Below are positions 1-12,487 of a stretch of DNA of 64,000 nt, one piece after another. The stretch is taken from assembly GCA_002633005.1 (NCBI GenBank), contig NMRA01000446.1, positions 177,156-241,155 of the forward strand, in the 5' to 3' direction. This stretch comes from Phoronis australis (taxonomy: Eukaryota > Phoronida > Phoronidae). Below the pieces are notes generated by a model. It saw only the letters and a program-made list of their open reading frames with translations, ran no database searches and had not been told where the DNA came from. Both the position numbers and the translations under genes were made by a program. Position 1 is the first letter of the stretch, and every line of letters begins with the position of its first letter.

Positions 1-426
1 ATATATTACTAATAAAACAAAATAATGAAGACTTTTCGAGCAAGTCATAGCACATTCAGTTACAAGGAAAAAATGGCGGCGTTCAGGACAAGTTCCTGAA
101 CTGATGAGCCGGAAATGTGGGTACGGAAGTAACCGATGACAACCGGTAATCATACGCTCACAGAGAAGGGTCAAATACTGTTAAAAATCGCTTTTGGCAA
201 GAAAGGCGAAAAGAATATAAAGAAAGGGTGTCAAAAATAAGAATTTTTGTAGCAAGTATTTTCGGATACTGGAACCACATGGGCAGTTTGCAAGAAGGAC
301 TTTAAGAAGAAATACGATTATGGCAGTGCTAATTGTAGCAGAGCCACAAAGTGTGCTAAAAGGGTAGAAAATTAGGCATAAAATTTCTGTAGTAGATATA
401 AAGTTGATTGGCGCAGGAGAAGGCCG

Positions 427-615
427 ATGTCTTCAATGCTCAGAAAAATTTCGGCAGGCAAGAGACATGCCAAGAAAACGGCACAGTTGAGTCCGGGCAT
501 TCTAAAGGAAGGAACTGCAGTCAATTCCAGTTATTCGGTGGAACTTCTCTCACCCGACGGCGTTGTTGCACGACACCGCAACCTCAAACAACGTCAAAGA
601 AACGAAACGCGTACG
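427..615 (+). other. Unrecognised open frame followed by a donor-like site
   Basis: An ATG-initiated frame of about 63 codons, unusually rich in Lys and Arg, runs to position 615 and is followed by GTGAGA, a good splice-donor string. The local base composition is richer in GC than its surroundings. The tail (SYSVELLSPDGVVARHRN) faintly resembles the C-terminal tail of Ty3/gypsy-type integrases, but I see no integrase core or LTR nearby. It could be a retroelement scrap, an exon of an unknown plus-strand gene, or chance. I assign no function. Confidence 0.15.
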
Positions 616-699
616 GTGAGATGTTATAGATTATTGATATTTATTCTTGTATACAAGTGTCCACCTCAAAATTAATTTCCACGGTCATTCTTTATGATG

Positions 700-1250
700 C
701 CGATAGCAATGTTTTCGTCAACTGAAGAAGAACAGGAATCATAGACATCCCGCGCGCTCCGTCTATGGTTCTGACACTTCAAACTTTTGTCAACACGATA
801 GGTAGCTGCAGAAAGTTCGATGTTGACCTCAGTCTAATTTTTCTGCAATCCACAGTCAGGGGACAAAAACAATTCAAAGTCCGCTCCTCGAAATAGGGCT
901 TGCTTGCTGGAATTCAGAACTGCGGTCATGAGAGTGTTTTCACCTCCTGATTGCGAAGCGATAGAGTTAGCTGTGGTATCTTCATCAGCGCGTGCTCTCA
1001 GCGGGAGGTCACCGCTTTATCCACTCAAGCACTCGACAACAACTGACGAGAGTCTCAGAACTCCCACATGCAAATTTGATGTGCAAATGAGGGAGTACTT
1101 GACTACTGCGCCATCTATACATCGACGGAAAAGCTTAAATACCCGTAACTGCGTGTGGGAAATTGCGATTGCTTGTGCTGAAGTCCATATTTTCAAAGTA
1201 CAATTACACCACTGTTTAAGGTTGCAAAGTGAGTTTTTTTGATATCCTTC
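700..1250. other. GC-richer stretch, unrecognised
   Basis: The stretch is less AT-rich than its neighbours and holds a plus-strand open frame at 904-1242 that does not begin with ATG. Neither strand gives a recognisable motif. It may be a decayed coding fragment or repeat. Confidence 0.2.
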
Positions 1251-1630
1251 TATAGAAAAAGCTTTAATCTCTCTGATAAAATCATCTGTTTCCTTTTAAA
1301 CGAAACTTAAGTCCTGAAATTAGTCCGGGGAAGGAGGCCAAAAACGGCGGTTTAGCTAGTTGTCTCTTCCTGGTTATCTCTTCCTGCTATTACCAACGTG
1401 TTAGTAACTATTACCAACATGTTAGGAACTAACTATTTCCAAAATATTAGTAATTAACGCTAACATGTTACTATTACCAAAAGATTGTCATAATAACAAG
1501 GTTGACCAAACATACAACAGGCCACAAGATAACAGTTATTAAACACCTAATTTATTTACAAAACAGCTCCAGAAACTGATACTGAAATCAACGCAATGAT
1601 TATTGAAAATTTGTACACCAAGTTAGTAAC

Positions 1631-1858
1631 TAGTTTATTTATGAATGGACATACAAATTACTAGTTTATTTACGAATGGACTTACAAATCAATAGTTTAT
1701 TTACGAATGGACTTACAAATTAATAGCTTATTTACGAACGGACTTACAAATCACTAGTTTATTAACAAATAGACTTACAGCTTAATAGTTTATTTATGAA
1801 TGGACTTAAAATAGTTTAATTATGAATGGACTTAAAATAAATAGTTTATTTATGAATG
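1631..1858. repeat. 31-bp minisatellite, about 8 units
   Basis: The phrase TAGTTTATTTACGAATGGAC recurs about every 31 bp with single-base differences (atgaatg, acgaatg, acgaacg). The last units are shortened by about 5 bp. The array is imperfect and AT-rich, with no coding sense. Confidence 0.9.
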
Positions 1859-2154
1859 TTGTAACGCGTCAGCATGGTTAGAGCAACAACTAGTCAAATT
1901 GAAATGGTTTCTAGTAAAAACAATACATACAATTTGTGCTCCAACTTTGTTGAATTTCGGCGTCGTCAAATTTATTTTGAAAATTACACTACAAAATATG
2001 GTCAATATCAATTCACACAAAAATCCTTTATGCTAAATTACGACCAGCTATTCTCTTTACAAATATTGGAACATGATGTAGCGTTGTTTAATATTTTCAA
2101 CCATATTTGAAAGCTCCGGGAAATGTTTAAAATCTGGAGTCATGTTTAAAGAGT

Positions 2155-2279
2155 CTGAATATTGTGTCTACTTTAGAAGACAACTGAATATTGTGTCTAC
2201 TTTACAAGACACCTGAATATTGTGTCTACTTTACAAGACAACTGAATATTGTGTCTACTTTACAAGACAACTGAATATT
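2155..2279. repeat. 29-bp minisatellite, about 4 units
   Basis: Units beginning CTGAATATTGTGTCTACTTT repeat at 29-bp spacing (2155, 2184 and so on). The later units are almost identical and the first differs slightly. Confidence 0.92.
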
Positions 2280-2629
2280 CAATTAGTGCTGCATACTCTG
2301 CTACGTGTGTTTATTCTGTTGCTGTAAAACAATAGAAACATGCTCAGCAAATGAAAATATTGTGTAATTAAGACTAATTGTGATTATGTAGCAGAAAAGA
2401 GGATTAATTTGGACATGAAAACTCTATGCAATTTTGCACTGTGCTTGAATGTTTGCTAAGGAAGGACCCACCAACACCCCAACATTAAGTACAGCGCACC
2501 TTGTTGAAGCCAGCATTCAAAAATGGCAACACACTGGGCTCCTCCTTGTCCCCAGACCTAGAAAGGAATAAATTACAAAGAGTTAAGTATGGCACAATAA
2601 CTGCAACTTATCTCACTTGTAAGTGGAGC

Positions 2630-2680
2630 ACGCATGCACGCACACACACACCCACACCCCCCCCCCACACACACGCATCT
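2630..2680. repeat. CA/CCC simple repeat
   Basis: A (CA)n tract broken by a C9-10 run and CACGCATGC steps. It is a low-complexity microsatellite. Confidence 0.85.
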
Positions 2681-2869
2681 GCCAAGGGTAAGGCAGAAGT
2701 TGTCACTCTGTGAATAACAATGAATAATTTAATGAAAAAACGCGTGAAGACCCTTCTACATGTAACTGCAGCTAATAATCACTTCACACAGGAATTAGAA
2801 GTGGTGCAAGATACCATAGAGCATTCACCGTTCCAGGAGTAACTTGTTCTAGTGTAACTCTGTACGGGG

Positions 2870-3133
2870 TTGGCACTTAAGTCAGATCCAAACGATCAAA
2901 GCGAGGGCTTTATACAAGTGTGGCAATGTCTGACTTACCTAAAAGGCAAAGCACACATACTAGAATCATCCTGGTACGGAGCTTTGTTCGACACAGGCGA
3001 GGATCCAATCATGCCGCATTTATTAATAATTACAGTAATAACAAATCTGCTTTTTGACCGGCTAAACCTAAGGATAATGGATTTCAACACTAAGAAACAT
3101 CTAGTATGTAGGTTGCTACAGTCTGCTCTTTGA
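2870..3133 (+). other. Unrecognised open frame
   Basis: An 87-codon open frame without an ATG start contains a protein-like stretch (GKAHILESSWYGALFDTG). I do not recognise a family. No splice sites or neighbouring frames support it, so chance is the likeliest explanation, with a transposon relic as the alternative. Confidence 0.12.
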
Positions 3134-3944
3134 GAGGTATCTCATACAAGTTCTATTTTTTGAAAATTGATTTGCCGGGTACAAACGTTACTGAGGAATG
3201 AAAACTATGAAGAATTCACACCCTAATGTAATCTCTCTAAAGATTCATAAATACCAAATTTAATCTTTACGAAGATTCATAAATGCCTACAGATGGATTA
3301 TTTTGCAAATTAAATTACATATGCTTCAACACAAAAAATCGCAAGATCGTGATTGCTGGTATTTCTAAATCATGACCTTAAAGGTCTGAAATTTAATCAT
3401 TTTCAGGTGGCTGTAATCTACAGAAAATACTGTGGGATAATTATAATTATTAACTATTAATTATTCACAAAGAAAATAAGGAGAATAGGCCATAATCATG
3501 CCAAGTCAGAAAGACGTTAGAGGGCGCTGTTAGGGAAGAGGTCCTTGCTCGGGAGAATACTGTTATTTAAAAAAGCATATTAACAACTGACAGAACTTGA
3601 AAAGAGACAATTCTTTGAAGTTTGTTGATGCAGAAATTTCCCACAGAACAGTGAGTCATAAAACGGTGAGTTTCACTATCTGCCTGTATTAGAAAACAAC
3701 ATGAAAGCCGTTGTATTCAATTCTGATAATCAAAGGCTGAGCAAAACCGCAGTGTGACACTAAATGTCACAAAGTGCATTAAAAAATAACTGTGCTTTAA
3801 TCGAAACTGACAGAGCACATTTGGCATAATTGCATGATTAACAGATGCTGAATTTAACTGAACAGGCGATAGTACTGGATGCAGGCATATCAGAGGGGAG
3901 ACACAAGAATGAAGGACAGCCAGTGCCTCAGTGAAAACAGCACA

Positions 3945-4025
3945 GTAAAAGTTCTCCAGTTAATTAATTATTTTGATCAAGGTTAATGCTTGTACCAAAT
4001 GTTAGAAAAGGGCAATATTGTCTAC
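3945..4025. mobile_element. Diverged end of a MITE-like repeat
   Basis: The stretch CAGTAAAAGTTCTCCAGTT, followed by 'gatcaaggttaatgcttgtaccaaat', resembles the left part of the elements at 17104-17454 and 47237-47577. The matching right end is not evident. I take it as a decayed partial copy. Confidence 0.35.
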
Positions 4026-6164
4026 CTAAAATTCAAAAGATACGATCGATGAAAAATGAGCATTGACCTCCATACTACATACTATGAAGACACACGAACG
4101 TTTTCCATCGGCGGACATTTTGAACAATTTTACGAATTGCCAAGTCTGTAAGACGAACGACAAATCATCCTTGTCCTAAACTTCAGAAACAGAAACAGAG
4201 CAACGTGGAGCATTGAAATGCAAGCACGAATGCATCGCAAATGGTGTGCTTTTAGGGTTGTTTATTTGCGTCATAAAAATGGCCAGTAGATGGCGCAAAA
4301 ATGTACAATCCATCTGAAAACGAGCACACGTCATTGCTTTTTTAATAGAAAGCTATACACCAAATTTCATAGAAATCCGTCATTGAACTTCAGAGAAACA
4401 AAGGAAATCAGAATAAAATGAAATTGCCACTAGGGGGCACACTGTTCATAGGATCGGACTGAAAGTCGTCATTGTCTGTAATTAGCTTCATATAAATACT
4501 CTTACTAATTAAATTTAAGAAAGATCCTGCAGTGGGTTTAGGAGATACAGCTTTGGGCGCAAAACAAAACAAAACAAAACTACCACTAGGAGGTGCCACA
4601 ATAGTCAAAGTTGTCATCGTCAACCGTCCTCTTCAGACTGAGAACATGTATGCCAATTTTCAAAACCATCCTTAGAATGATTTGTTTGATAGAGGGGTAG
4701 ACGCCAAAATACAGACTCGAAAACAGCAAAAATGGCCACTATGTGGCACAAAATACCTTGATTCCATCCGAAAATGGGAGGATAGCGTCGACTCACCAAT
4801 AGATGCCCGTATTCAAAATTTTCTCAAAATCCGTTCAGGACCTTTGAAGATACAGACTGAGGTAAACGTAAAAAAATAAAATTGCCACTAAGTAGCACAC
4901 AAGTAGTCAGAACTGTCCGAAAGTCATCGTCGTCTGTTGTCATCATCATATAAATGCACTGTCTTGCTAAATTTAGTAAAGAACCTGCAAACGGTTTAGG
5001 CGATATAGCCATAGGCACAAAAAAACAAAACTGCCACCAGGAGGTGCCACAGTAGTCAAAGTCGTCCGAAAATCAACCGTCCTCTTTATAGTAAGAACAT
5101 ACATGCCAATTTTCACAATCATGCTTAGAGCGGTTTGGTTGATACAGGGGTGGACTCGAAAACAGTAACAAGAGCAACGCGGAGCGTTGAAATGCGCCCA
5201 CAATTGCACCGCATACGGTATCCTTCTAGGGTTGTTTATTGGTACCATAAAGTGGCCAGTAGAGGGCATACTTTGCAAAATGGAAAGGCATGGTCATTGT
5301 CTCCTCAATAGCCGCGGCTAGGGGCAAAATGTGAGTAATCTTCATAATACAAGCACATCCTATACACCAGTTGCTTAAAGCACCACAGAAACATAGAATT
5401 AAAAACAAATTTACCAACATACGAGATTAGCACAGCATTAGAATGCCAGAAACAAATTTCTACTTGGAACTTTTCCTTCACAGTCACGAAGTAACACAAA
5501 GTATACACCTGAAGACCTATGAAAATACAGAGGTCAATGTAAAATACTAAAATTGCCACTAGAGGCAAATACTAAAATTGCCACTAGAGGCATACCGGTA
5601 ATCAGAATCATCCTAAAGTCGTCATCGTCCGTTGTCAACATCACATAAATACACTTGCTAAATTTAGTAAAGATCCTGCAAACGGTTTGGGAGATACAGC
5701 CATGGGCGCAAAAAAACAAAACTGCCACTAGGAGGCGCCACAGTGGTCCAAATCGTCTGAAAATCATTGTCAGCTGTCTTCCTTATAGTAAGCACATACA
5801 CGCCAATTTTCACAATCATCCTTTGAGCGGTTTGGTTGATAGAGGGGTGGACGCAAAAATACAGACTCGAAAACAGTAAAAATGGCCACTAGGTGGCGCA
5901 AACTACGTCGAATCCATCTGAAAACAGTAGGATAGCGTCATCTCACTAATAGGTGCCTACATACCAAATTTCATGAAAATCCGTTCAATACTTTTGAAGA
6001 TACAAAGGTAAGCGTAAAAAACTAAAATTGCCACTAGGGGGCACACCGGTAGTCGGATCCGTCCGAAAGTTCGCACATGCCGTCCCATTCATGAATGGAA
6101 CATATGTGCCAAATTTCATGAACGTATGTCAAAGGGTTTTGGAGATAGAGCAGCGGACGCCGGA

Positions 6165-6251
6165 CGCCGGATGGACGCCGCCCGGACGGACGGACGGACG
6201 GACGGACAGAGATGACGGCATAATGCGTCCACATATAAATATGTGGGCGCA
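6165..6251. repeat. Array terminus: GGAC tandem tract plus palindrome
   Basis: CGGACGCCGGACGCC passes into (CGGA)n, then 'gatgacggcataa', then the near-palindrome at 6224-6251 (TGCGTCCACATAT / ATGTGGGCGCA). The same terminus appears at 6520-6608 and 60921-60986. Confidence 0.85.
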
Positions 6252-6582
6252 TAAAAATGGCCACTAGGTGGCACAAACTACATCGAATCCACCCGAAAAC
6301 GGGAGGATATCATTGTCTCACTAACAGATGCCTCCATACCAAATTTCCTGAAAATATGTTGAGGACCCTTTAAAATAAAGAGGTAAATGTAAAAAACTAA
6401 AACTGCCAGTAGGGGGCATACAGGTAGTCAGATCCTCCGAAACTTCGCTCGTGCCATCCCATCCATGTGCAAAATTTCATGAACATACGTCAACCAGTTT
6501 TGGAGATAGAGCAGTGGACGCCGAATGGATGCTGCCCGGACGAACGGACGGACTGATGGACGGACAGAAATGACGGCATAAC

Positions 6583-6608
6583 GCGTCCACATATTTATAT
6601 GTGGACGC
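6583..6608. repeat. Perfect 12-bp-arm palindrome at array end
   Basis: GCGTCCACATAT, two bases, then its exact reverse complement. It closes the second terminus of array 1. Confidence 0.9.
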
Positions 6609-9104
6609 ATATAAATTGAATTTTGGATTGAATTTGTGTCCCAAATTTTATAGACTATCCCAAACTGGACATTGCTTACGAACTTTTGTTAAGATGGAGC
6701 ATGTCAAATCACATAACCTAGAAGAGTCTCTTCACAAAGCAACATGCTCCACTATACCACCCACTGTGAAGAAGTACTTCTTGGTACAGCTAGTTGGTGC
6801 TAACAGTCACTGGTGCCATGTGATTTGCCTATATTGCTTTCTGAAAGTCTTTCATCAAAAGATTTCGTACTGAACAGCCGACTACTCTTACAACATGTGA
6901 TAATTCAACTCGCAGTTCTCCACAGATTAAAATAAAATAGTGATGAGTTGAGAGATCTCTGGGAATGATAAGATAATGACTTGTAATAATATTTTTTGCG
7001 CAAGAACATAATCAACAAGGCAAGTCAATTTGTGTGCAGCTTCATAAATATCCTATTTCATATAAGTTTCACGAACTACTGAGAGGAGTAAAGAGCAATA
7101 AAAAGTTGCTTCAAAAATTTGTAATCTGTGCAGTCAGGTGAGATTTATATTTGGACCAGAGAAAAAAAGTTTAGCTTTTAACCAGGAAACATAAGTTATA
7201 TTTTAGGTAATTCTGATTCCTCATTTTAAATTTTTCTTCTGCTGTGAAAGGTTTCATAAAATTTCCACTGGAGAAGTTGCCGGTCACGTTAGCACAACTG
7301 TTGATAGCCACATTACACCAGATACAATCATGTCACCGTTAGCCAGTGCATCTGGCAGTTTGCCAGTATTTAAAGGATAATTCGTAATTACAAAAATCTG
7401 ACGACTACGCTGTGTGCAACATAAGGCAATTGTACAATTTATGTTGTTTATGAAGATATAAATATACCACTTTGAGCTGGTCCAGTTCTGACACTGATAG
7501 CTCTTCTAGTTTCAGCAAAGTGCAAAAAATAGCAAAAATTATTCTCTAGTGCAAAAAATTTCAGATTTTTATTTGCATACAGGAATTACTTGATTGTTTA
7601 CAAGCATGTTGCAACAGCTAAACCAATACGTTCAAGTGAATATACTTTCCCATGAAATTAATCGATGCAGAAACTTCTCATGAAAACCTACTAGGGAATA
7701 AATTTGACTTTTTCCCCAAGAGCAAACACTTTTGACAATCACTGTCTTATGTCATCACAAGATTTTGAAGGAAAGAAACTGTTTATACCATTAGTGTTCG
7801 TAAAAATATCCATGGTTATCTTGGAAATACATTTTCCATGTTAAGCATAAGGGACACAGGAAAATTCCAAATTTGGCTAACTTTGTAACATATCTCAGAA
7901 ATGGGTAATAATTATTAGTCTTCAAGCATGCCATATGTTGGTCAAATCACGTGACCTATAGTTAAGTCTGAAAAGATCTCTTCCCCCACCTGGATTTGAA
8001 GCCAGGCCTTTCTGCTAGTTGTGCTTATGGCGTGTATGAAACTCGTAATTCTTACCTTTGCGATACCAATGCACTAAGTAATAACACTATGTCTCAGAAA
8101 TGACCAGATTCATATGGAACTCAGACTCTGTAAGGAATGCACAAGGGGCGAACAAAAAATATGGCTTTCACGACTTTTATGGAAAAATTTGCACAGAACA
8201 AAAAATGACATAAAAACTTAGAAACCGTAACAGTGTTTTGAAATATCATCTTGAACACGCATTTCCTGAACGGCAATGAATGCAGAACAAAGATGCGGTC
8301 CTTTTGCAATGATATTTACATCACTCTCTGGATCATAGTAAATACAGGGAAACCATTATGAACATTGTCATATGTTTTCCAAAATAACCTGGGATCTATA
8401 ATTTTAATAATAATAAAATAGAAAATCGACCACAATACAGAAATGGAACTAGTCCAAGAAAATAATGTTTGTACTGGTTACTAAGCAACTCCTTGTCACC
8501 GTGTTTTTACAAAAAAGTCAATCTACAAATGTTAGCAAACACAGAGTAAGCTGTTTCTTTGTCTTACATACAACTGATACTGATGTAACCTGCACACTTA
8601 AGCTAACATTTATTTCAAACTGTGAAATACAGCCAAACAAGATAAATATGACATGTCCACAAGACTGGTCAGGAAATGGTCAAGCAATAGATCATAAGAA
8701 GGGTAACTACTCACATGAGGCTGAGAACTTTGCTTATAAGTGTATATCATGAGTCTCCTTCACACACAACACTGACCTTTTGAGATCAGTGAGTCTTTAT
8801 TTTTGTGGAGAAATTTGGCAAATAGAATTTGACTCGGGGGACATATTGTGTACCGAGTAAGTAAAGAATTACCATATGTTTTCAACCTGAGATAAGGTCA
8901 TGGTCTCGTGAACATTGCACTGCACCATTTAACCTGCTTGACCATCTGGACAGTGAGGACCACATACTTACACTTTTTTCGTTATGCCCACTACTGTTGA
9001 ATACGTGCTGTTCTTCGTGGCGCGCAGTGATCTGCGAGGCGAAAAGAAAATTATGTTTGCATACAAACAACGAAGAATTAAATAATTCAACATGAAAGTT
9101 ATCT

Positions 9105-9675
9105 GAGGGCTGTTCCAGTAAAATCTGTATGGGAGGGGGGGGAAGGCACCTTTTTTTCGCACCCACCACCCATATTTTTCATTTATTTCTGAGGCCTACC
9201 ACCCGTAATTTTTAATAAGTTTGAAATGCAACCACCCGTAATTTTTTTTTGTTCTTGTGGTTGACTGCACAGGCGCTTGAGTTTATCTGTTCCTCCATCA
9301 CCACTAACGTCATTCATTACTAAGAAAACATATGTTTCTTATATATGGTTATTAGCCATCAAGAAATTCGAGCACCTTTGGTTAAATGGTGTTATTTGCA
9401 TGCCGTTGGGGAGATGGAGGGAGTGAAAAAATTTGGAGCTTTTTGCAAGTTCCATTTTTGTTTCAGTTTTTGATTCTGTACGGATTGTTTTTAAAATTTA
9501 CTAAAATTACCCACCATCAAACATTTATGGCCCAATGAAACAACAACGACCTGTAAATTTTTATTTTTTTGAAGTACGACCACCAGCCATTTTGAATTTA
9601 AATCAAACGCAACCACCCATAAATTTTTATTTCAGTTGCCTTCCCCCCCACACAGATTTTGCTGGAACAGCCCTG
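9105..9675. mobile_element. hAT-like non-autonomous element
   Basis: Inverted terminal repeats of roughly 45 bp. The left end reads GAGGGCTGTTCCAGTAAAAT and the right end, inverted, reads CAGGGCTGTTCCAGCAAAAT. Both run on through CTGTRTGGG to a G-run and GAAGGCA. CAGGG ends are typical of hAT elements, but I see no clean 8-bp target duplication (agttatct against agacttat). The interior repeats 'ACCACCCRTAAWTTTTWATTT'-like phrases near both ends and has no transposase. Confidence 0.7.
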
Positions 9676-12373
9676 AGACTTATAATCCATTTCATTCCTA
9701 TTTACGCAAAAATCGTCCTTAATACAAACAAAAATGCACAGTACACTAAGGTTGGTACTCTTGTGAACAGCAGTCAGAATATAGCAATGCAAAAAGGACT
9801 ATACTCACAACGTAATGTGCAAAATACAATTCAGGGTACTAACATGGGTTACAGACAGTGTATCGTTAAGAAGACAAGAATGACCTCGGCAAAAAAAAAA
9901 CTTTGATTATGGCCTAGGGTCTAACCTTTGTACTTGAAATCGAACACAAAATTATTTTTGACATTCCTATTCTCCTTTTGTGCAAACTCAAGATATGTGT
10001 CTTTAATTCGGTTCTCAAGTACATTTTGAGGGAATAGCAAGATAAAACAAGGTCACGTTTTGAGTACAAGTTTTCTCCATTAAAAATGGGCATCACTCTA
10101 CTTCTTAAAACGTGGGCACATTATAAACGACTGTTGCCCACTTTGGATTCCATAGATGACAGTCTGTCCCTAGCTTGCGCTTCATGACCCCAGCATTATT
10201 GCCACAAGTTAGAGTCCTATCCTGAAATTTTGAGTTTAGACTCTAAATCTCGTCAGTAGCTTGAGTCCAAGTATCATTAAGCCCAACATAGACTAGCAGA
10301 CACCAGCACAACCATAACATATTTGAACATAGAAAAAGGGACACTTATTTGGACTTGGTATTGAAATGCATCACACAATGTTAGTTCGATTTCGAGTATA
10401 AAGATTAGACCATGGGCCCTAAAAATGCCCCACTAAAGGTAAAATTGCCTCAGTTCAGTGATCTATTCAGATGGTATCAATTTGAAAGCTATGACAAGAA
10501 ACTGCCTTGAACATACAATGAAACAGAAATACAAAATTAATACAAATGTATCTTATAGGTTTAATATAACATTCGACTCATTGTTCCTACTTTGTTTGCA
10601 TTTTGATGGCATTAGCAAAAAGACCAATGAAGGGGCACACATTGTATCACCTCCTAAATCCACTCAAATTGAGCCCTACCCACTCAGTTATCTCACAGGT
10701 GTCAATTTATCCAACTTAATTTCTGTTATGGTCAACATTTTTTCAAGGTCATTTTTTCAGACTACAATGACGTCATCCAAATGGAAAACTAGTCAACAAC
10801 AACAGCATGGACCAACGTACGTCACTTAACAATCCTCGTATCTACAATCCTTTTTCCCAAAGGTACAATTTGTAGCTCAAAGTCTGCGATAAACACTTGA
10901 TACGACGCACCAACAAACTGAGCCGCAGACCTACCTGACAGGAAATACATAATCACAGTGATTTTGCTCTCAAAGTAATTAACACTACATAATATAGCTG
11001 TTTACTTATCTTTCGACAAAAGTTACATCATAATGTCATGTCACAAAACAGCTAAAAATTAAGTGACAATTGCTATCATGTCAGTCACTAATATTTGCAG
11101 CTATGAAAAATCAATTCCCATTTTCAATAAGGCCAAACAAAATGCTGTCATGCAAGCAGACTTTATAAAACTAATTTATTTTGAACACAGTAACTTTCTT
11201 GCGTTCTATCAATTTAAAGCTTTGCCTACAACATTAACTGTAATACACATTTAAATCACAGAATAACAAAATCAATGTTTTATGGAACCCGAAAAAATTA
11301 CTAAATCTGATTTACTTTGTACGTCATATATCTCAAGACTAATCGAATTGTAATTTTTCCACTACTACACTTTATGTACTATACTTAAAATATTCCACTG
11401 TGGAATAAGGGGCTACAGAAATGTGACTTTCAGGATTTTCAGGAAAAATCAAATTTACATGACCGAAAAGAAGAGAATTCTGAAGAAAACTGTAACATGG
11501 CTCTTGAGATTTTATCTTGATCACTTACAGGGGACTTAAATCTGGGAATATCATAGACACCCTTGTTTTTTTCCTTTTTGCTACATTTTAGTAAAAAGAC
11601 ATGGCTATGTGTCCCAACTAATGGCAGATTGGTATAAAGTAAGAAACTAAATTTTACATGATTTCTACTTCTAGAAAATATTACTAAGTTAAAATATAAT
11701 TATAGTTATGTAGATATTTGGATTAATGCAAAAGCTTGTAGATAAGGTCTCTCATATTCATAAAACTCATACGCATCAAACCATCACAACCACAACGCCA
11801 CTACTGTCTCACACCATTAATTTAAAAATGACAGCACGTCTGATCTTTCAATGTGTTCACAAAGCTTACCTAATTTCACACAAAAAGTTTTAAATCAATG
11901 TTTGCCAACATTTACCTGGGAGTACACTGTAGGTTGAATTACTAAAAACTACCAGAAGAGATCACGTTACACAACCTGTCATATTGTTCTGCACCAATCA
12001 AGCTGATTGTTATTTCTGGTCGATAGCCGACTGTCACCGTGCCAGGTCATTTGATACATTTCTATTTGTTATACCAAATGAATCTAGGACGCTAAATCAC
12101 TATTTGCTTTTTAATTAACGTCATCACCGTATATCCAATATTGTGTTAATAGTCGCTCACACAACTGTCAATATGAATAGTTATGTAAAAATCACATGTA
12201 CGTCATTCAGTCACCATTAATGGGCGTCATAAGCCTAGGCTGATGATTATTGATCACATACAGACACAGTTGACCAAGGTAAACTATGTCATTAATGATC
12301 AATCTATGACAGTCGCATGTACCCGATTACCTAAACAAGACCAATGCATGAAGCTGAAATGAGCCTACTACTG

Positions 12374-12487
12374 AACCACCAAATGGTATCCTAACCACCA
12401 AATGGTATCCTCACCACTAAATGGTATCCTCACCACCAGATGGTATCCTCACCACCAGATGGCATCCTCACCACCAGATGGCATCCT
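12374..12487 (+). repeat. 19-20-bp minisatellite, about 6 units
   Basis: Units of the form CTCACCACCAGATGGCATC repeat with atggTatc/atggCatc and Aaatgg/Agatgg variants. The core CCACCAGATGGCA resembles the CTCF-like motif of the surrounding repeat. It looks like a local amplification at the left edge of the decayed array. Confidence 0.88.

Larger units (their letters stand above)
4195..6612 (+). repeat. Higher-order tandem repeat with CTCF-like motif at about 150-bp spacing (array 1)
   Basis: Diverged monomers of about 150 bp each begin with a motif of the type TGCCACTAGGGGGCAC or GGCCACTAGGTGGCGC. Shared monomer landmarks are a 'GTCGAATCCATCCGAAAA'-type string about 25 bp later, then 'CCAAATTTCATGAA' and 'GGTTTAGGAGATACAG'. 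Three monomer types alternate (ctgccactaggagg / atggccactaggtgg / ttgccactaggggg), giving a unit of about 450 bp. Motif starts I located are 4283, 4427, 4583, 4736, 4885, 5034, 5256, 5556, 5581, 5725, 5886, 6031, 6261 and 6416. Two array ends, 6224-6251 and 6583-6608, carry a GACGGACGGACGG tract followed by a short palindrome. Confidence 0.9.

Noticed and set aside
7985-8100. tRNA-like or SINE head on the minus strand
   Set aside because: A B-box-like GGCTTCAAATCC is present, but the nearest A-box-like string is over 60 nt away and no stem pairs.
9535-9906. 123-residue open frame across the hAT-like right end
   Set aside because: It spans an element boundary and low-complexity T-rich DNA, with no homology recognised.
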